64,000 nt of DNA, from assembly GCA_045652765.1 (NCBI GenBank), contig JAZOLG010000020.1, positions 62,001-126,000 on the forward strand, written 5' to 3'. Shown piece after piece: positions 62,301-64,000 of this stretch. Positions within the stretch are counted from its first letter, which is position 1; the number at the start of each line of letters is the position of its first letter. The notes under the pieces were generated by a model that was given only the letters and a program-made list of their open reading frames with translations, was not told where the DNA came from and searched no databases. The position numbers were made by a program, and so were the translations under genes. Origin of the DNA: UBA1231 sp045652765. Its GTDB lineage: Bacteria; Bacillota_I; Bacilli_A; ML615J-28; CAG-313.

Positions 62301-62899
62301 TATTCCTTCTCCTTTCTAATAAATATTTTTTTGATTGATAATATTACATATTTACCAAACTTTAAAAGAAGTTTTGTTAATGAAAGAATGCCATAATAAC
62401 AGAATATAGCTAGACCACTACAAACTAAACTTAGTGCTATTAGAAAAAGTCCAGCAGCATTATTTGGTGTAAATAAAGATATAATTCCCAATATCGTACC
62501 AGCAAATCCACAACAAATTAAAGTACCAAAGATTGCCCATAACGAGATGACAACAGACCAAAAACTGATATATAATGAAAATATCACAGATAATAGAGAA
62601 ACTAACAGTGTAAACCAAATTGGAAAACCTAATATGATTAAAATATATACCCATGGTTTAAATTTATTTTTTGGTTTAAATTTTATTTTCGCAAGCTTAA
62701 TAAGAGATGTATCTTTTAGTATTTCATTAACTACATTATCAATGCTGCCGAGTTTAGATACAGCATCTTCCTCAGGTAAACCATCTTCAATGTAGTCATC
62801 AATAATTTCACTATAAAAATTTATTCTATCACTTAATTCTTGGGCCGGAAGAAGTGAAAGCTTTTGTTTTAAAGATTCTATAAATTCATTCTTATTCAT
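62300..62899 (-). CDS. DUF1700 (HAAS-type) membrane protein
   Basis: The 199-residue protein has a cytoplasmic N-terminal helical domain (about 1-75; SDRINFYSEIIDDYIEDGLPEEDAVSKLGS, typical of DUF1700/HAAS) and about four membrane helices. The start is ATG 62899 with GGAG upstream, not the GTG at 62905. DUF1700 proteins occur with PadR regulators and DUF4097 proteins, exactly as here, and probably act together. The start lies 8 nt inside the padR gene. Confidence 0.85.
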   Translation of the reverse strand: MNKNEFIESLKQKLSLLPAQELSDRINFYSEIIDDYIEDGLPEEDAVSKLGSIDNVVNEILKDTSLIKLAKIKFKPKNKFKPWVYILIILGFPIWFTLLVSLLSVIFSLYISFWSVVISLWAIFGTLICCGFAGTILGIISLFTPNNAAGLFLIALSLVCSGLAIFCYYGILSLTKLLLKFGKYVILSIKKIFIRKEKE

Positions 62900-63212
62900 T
62901 GTCACTATCTCCTTTTGTAATAAATTTATATATTGACATTACTTCATGCCATTCTTTTTTAAATTCATCAATTTTTACTAAACCAGCACTAGTAATACGG
63001 TAATACTTTCTAAGCCTTCCATTGTGTTCTACGTTATATACAGTTAACATCTTAGCACTTTCTAATCTTTTTAAAATGGTATATAATGTTGATTCGGTCA
63101 TTTCAATATATGGTTTGACATCTTTAATTATTTGATAACCATATGAATCATGATCTTTGATAGAAGCTAACACACAAACATCTAAAATACCACGTTTTAA
63201 TTGAGTATCCAT
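62892..63212 (-). CDS. PadR-family transcriptional regulator
   Basis: The 106-residue regulator consists of the winged-helix domain (LKRGILDVCVLASIKDHDSYGYQI, then STLYTILKRLESAKMLTVYN, and GRLRKYYRITSAG) with a short C-terminal helix. It is the minimal PadR-s2 type. It heads a three-gene operon with DUF1700 and DUF4097. PadR regulators of such modules usually repress their own operon. The ATG has an AGGAGG site and a promoter upstream. Confidence 0.92.
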   Translation of the reverse strand: MDTQLKRGILDVCVLASIKDHDSYGYQIIKDVKPYIEMTESTLYTILKRLESAKMLTVYNVEHNGRLRKYYRITSAGLVKIDEFKKEWHEVMSIYKFITKGDSDNE

Positions 63213-63235
63213 ATATACTCCTCCTTACATAATAC

Positions 63236-63265
63236 ATCATATCACGAAGTATTAATAAACGTCAA
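63236..63265 (-). promoter_or_regulatory. Promoter of padR operon
   Basis: On the minus strand TTGACG (63265-63260), an 18-bp spacer and TATGAT (63241-63236) with an extended TG. Confidence 0.65.
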
Positions 63266-63299
63266 ATCAAAAGATAAGATTAAATACTTTAAAGATTAG

Positions 63300-63328
63300 T
63301 TGAATTAATCAAGAAAATAGTGTATAAT
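63300..63328 (+). promoter_or_regulatory. Promoter of the AEC transporter gene
   Basis: TTGAAT (63300-63305), a 17-bp spacer and TATAAT (63323-63328). A dyad GATTA-N7-TAATC (63295-63311) covers the -35. Confidence 0.7.
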
Positions 63329-63357
63329 AAATAAGTAAAGAATCTAAGGAGTACCTT

Positions 63358-64000
63358 ATGTTAGATGTAATTAAAGAAATTTTAACAGACAATAATTTCA
63401 TAGGTGCAATTTTTTCTGCACTAGCATTTATCTTTATTGGCTTTATTTTAAGACATAAAAATATTATTACTAAAGATACAAAAAAAGCCTTAACTTTCAT
63501 ATTATTAAATATTACTTTACCAGCAATGGCATTTTGTGCTTTTATGACTGATTTTAGTAAAGAATCATTTAAAGAGAATATTTTGGTCTTTTTGTTATCT
63601 TTTGTATTTTATGTTTTATTAGTATTTATTGGTAAAATAATATATATTAAAAAACCAAAAGAAGATCGTAATATATATGCTTTATTTGTTTCGATTGGTC
63701 AAATTACTTTCTTTACGATACCAATTCTACATGCAATTTATAACGGTATTTCAGAATTTTTAATTCCAGCTAATATGATGACTTTATCATTCAGAATAAT
63801 GTTATATATATATTGTTACATGAAAATGGCTAGACTTAAACTAAATAAAGAGAGCTTAAAAGAGTCTTTAAAAAAGATTGCATTAAATCCAATTATGATT
63901 TGTATGATAGTTGGTTTGATTATATGGGTAACTCAAGGTATAATGCCGAAAGTTACAATTAATTTAAAAGAATATTCAATCTTTAGAATTGATCAAACAC
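63358..64000 (+). CDS. AEC (auxin efflux carrier/malate permease) family transporter, 3' end outside window
   Basis: The first 214 codons of an integral membrane protein are visible, with no stop before the window end. Several hydrophobic helices are present (FIGAIFSALAFIFIGFILR, LTFILLNITLPAMAFCAFM, NILVFLLSFVFYVLLVFIGK). LLNITLPAMAF is the Asn-x-x-x-Pro helix-break pattern of the AEC family, and GQITFFTIPILHAIY corresponds to the next conserved helix. AEC members carry organic acids such as malate or lactate. AAGGAG lies 6 nt before the ATG. The family is fairly clear; the substrate is not. Confidence 0.78.
   Translation, partial: MLDVIKEILTDNNFIGAIFSALAFIFIGFILRHKNIITKDTKKALTFILLNITLPAMAFCAFMTDFSKESFKENILVFLLSFVFYVLLVFIGKIIYIKKPKEDRNIYALFVSIGQITFFTIPILHAIYNGISEFLIPANMMTLSFRIMLYIYCYMKMARLKLNKESLKESLKKIALNPIMICMIVGLIIWVTQGIMPKVTINLKEYSIFRIDQT

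Noticed and set aside
1..64000. Mollicute code (TGA as Trp) because of low GC
   Set aside because: TGA ends genes such as murC and does not occur inside recognised genes; Trp codons are TGG.

Overview
The window is about 30% G+C, gene-dense and almost entirely transcribed on the + strand. TGA is used as a stop and Trp is encoded by TGG, so the genetic code is standard. RplS, TyrRS, MurC, a CcpA-like regulator, the heterodimeric exporter BmrC/BmrD, DUF1292 and YesL-type (DUF624) proteins point to a low-GC Firmicute of class Bacilli. The murC-then-ccpA order resembles Bacillus. The repeated C-terminal sorting-like tails and the very low GC suggest a deep, probably uncultured lineage near Erysipelotrichia, Izemoplasma or Haloplasma. 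That placement is an inference only.

Layout. 1-14.4 kb is a housekeeping and transport stretch: partial cvfB (minus strand), a solute-binding lipoprotein, rplS, bmrCD-like exporter genes, an acetyltransferase, a MATE pump, DUF1292, murC, ccpA-tyrS and cysK-cysE. 14.4-61.3 kb holds five consecutive + strand transcription units, each with a recognisable promoter and intrinsic terminator, and nearly all about amino sugars and peptidoglycan fragments. Unit A (14.5-19.6 kb) has an AmiE-like beta-lactamase-fold protein, a two-domain GNAT, a PIG-L deacetylase and a secreted GHL10 glycosidase. Unit B (19.7-24.0 kb) has an M19 dipeptidase, a secreted GHL10 and a cytoplasmic GHL10. Unit C (24.2-47.2 kb) is an apparent 14-gene, 23-kb operon: a GH20-like hexosaminidase, a giant binding protein, two permease pairs around an NHL/TPR-YIP1-DUF5696 module, DUF624, two NAGPA-type phosphodiester glycosidases, NagZ and NagB. 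Unit D (47.4-53.5 kb) has a 1142-residue surface protein of unknown function under a promoter with two cre-like sites, a GNAT and a binding lipoprotein. Unit E (53.6-61.3 kb) has DUF624, NamZ, MupG, a MurK-like kinase, AnmK, MurQ, an alpha/beta hydrolase and a lipoprotein. 61.3-64 kb carries a minus-strand PadR-DUF1700-DUF4097 module and a partial AEC-family transporter.

How it may work together (inference). Wall-anchored or membrane-anchored GHL10 and NAGPA enzymes act outside the cell on a glycan. Two ABC importers, with two binding proteins and two permease pairs but no ATPase gene here, bring fragments in. NamZ, NagZ, GH20, the AmiE-like protein and the dipeptidase, none of which has a signal peptide, would take them apart inside. 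MurK and AnmK then give MurNAc-6-P, MurQ converts it to GlcNAc-6-P, and NagB drains glucosamine-6-P. NagA is not in the window. The CcpA-like protein at 10.7 kb may control units C and D through the cre-like sites.

The most unusual features are three. Five surface proteins share a tail with one Cys 24-25 residues from the end, a hydrophobic segment and a basic end. Four proteins share a His-x-His-x6-Cys-x-Cys-Gly module (seven copies). The permease/DUF5696/YIP1/NHL assembly is fused into a single amino-sugar operon. No rRNA, tRNA, CRISPR array, transposase or phage gene was seen.
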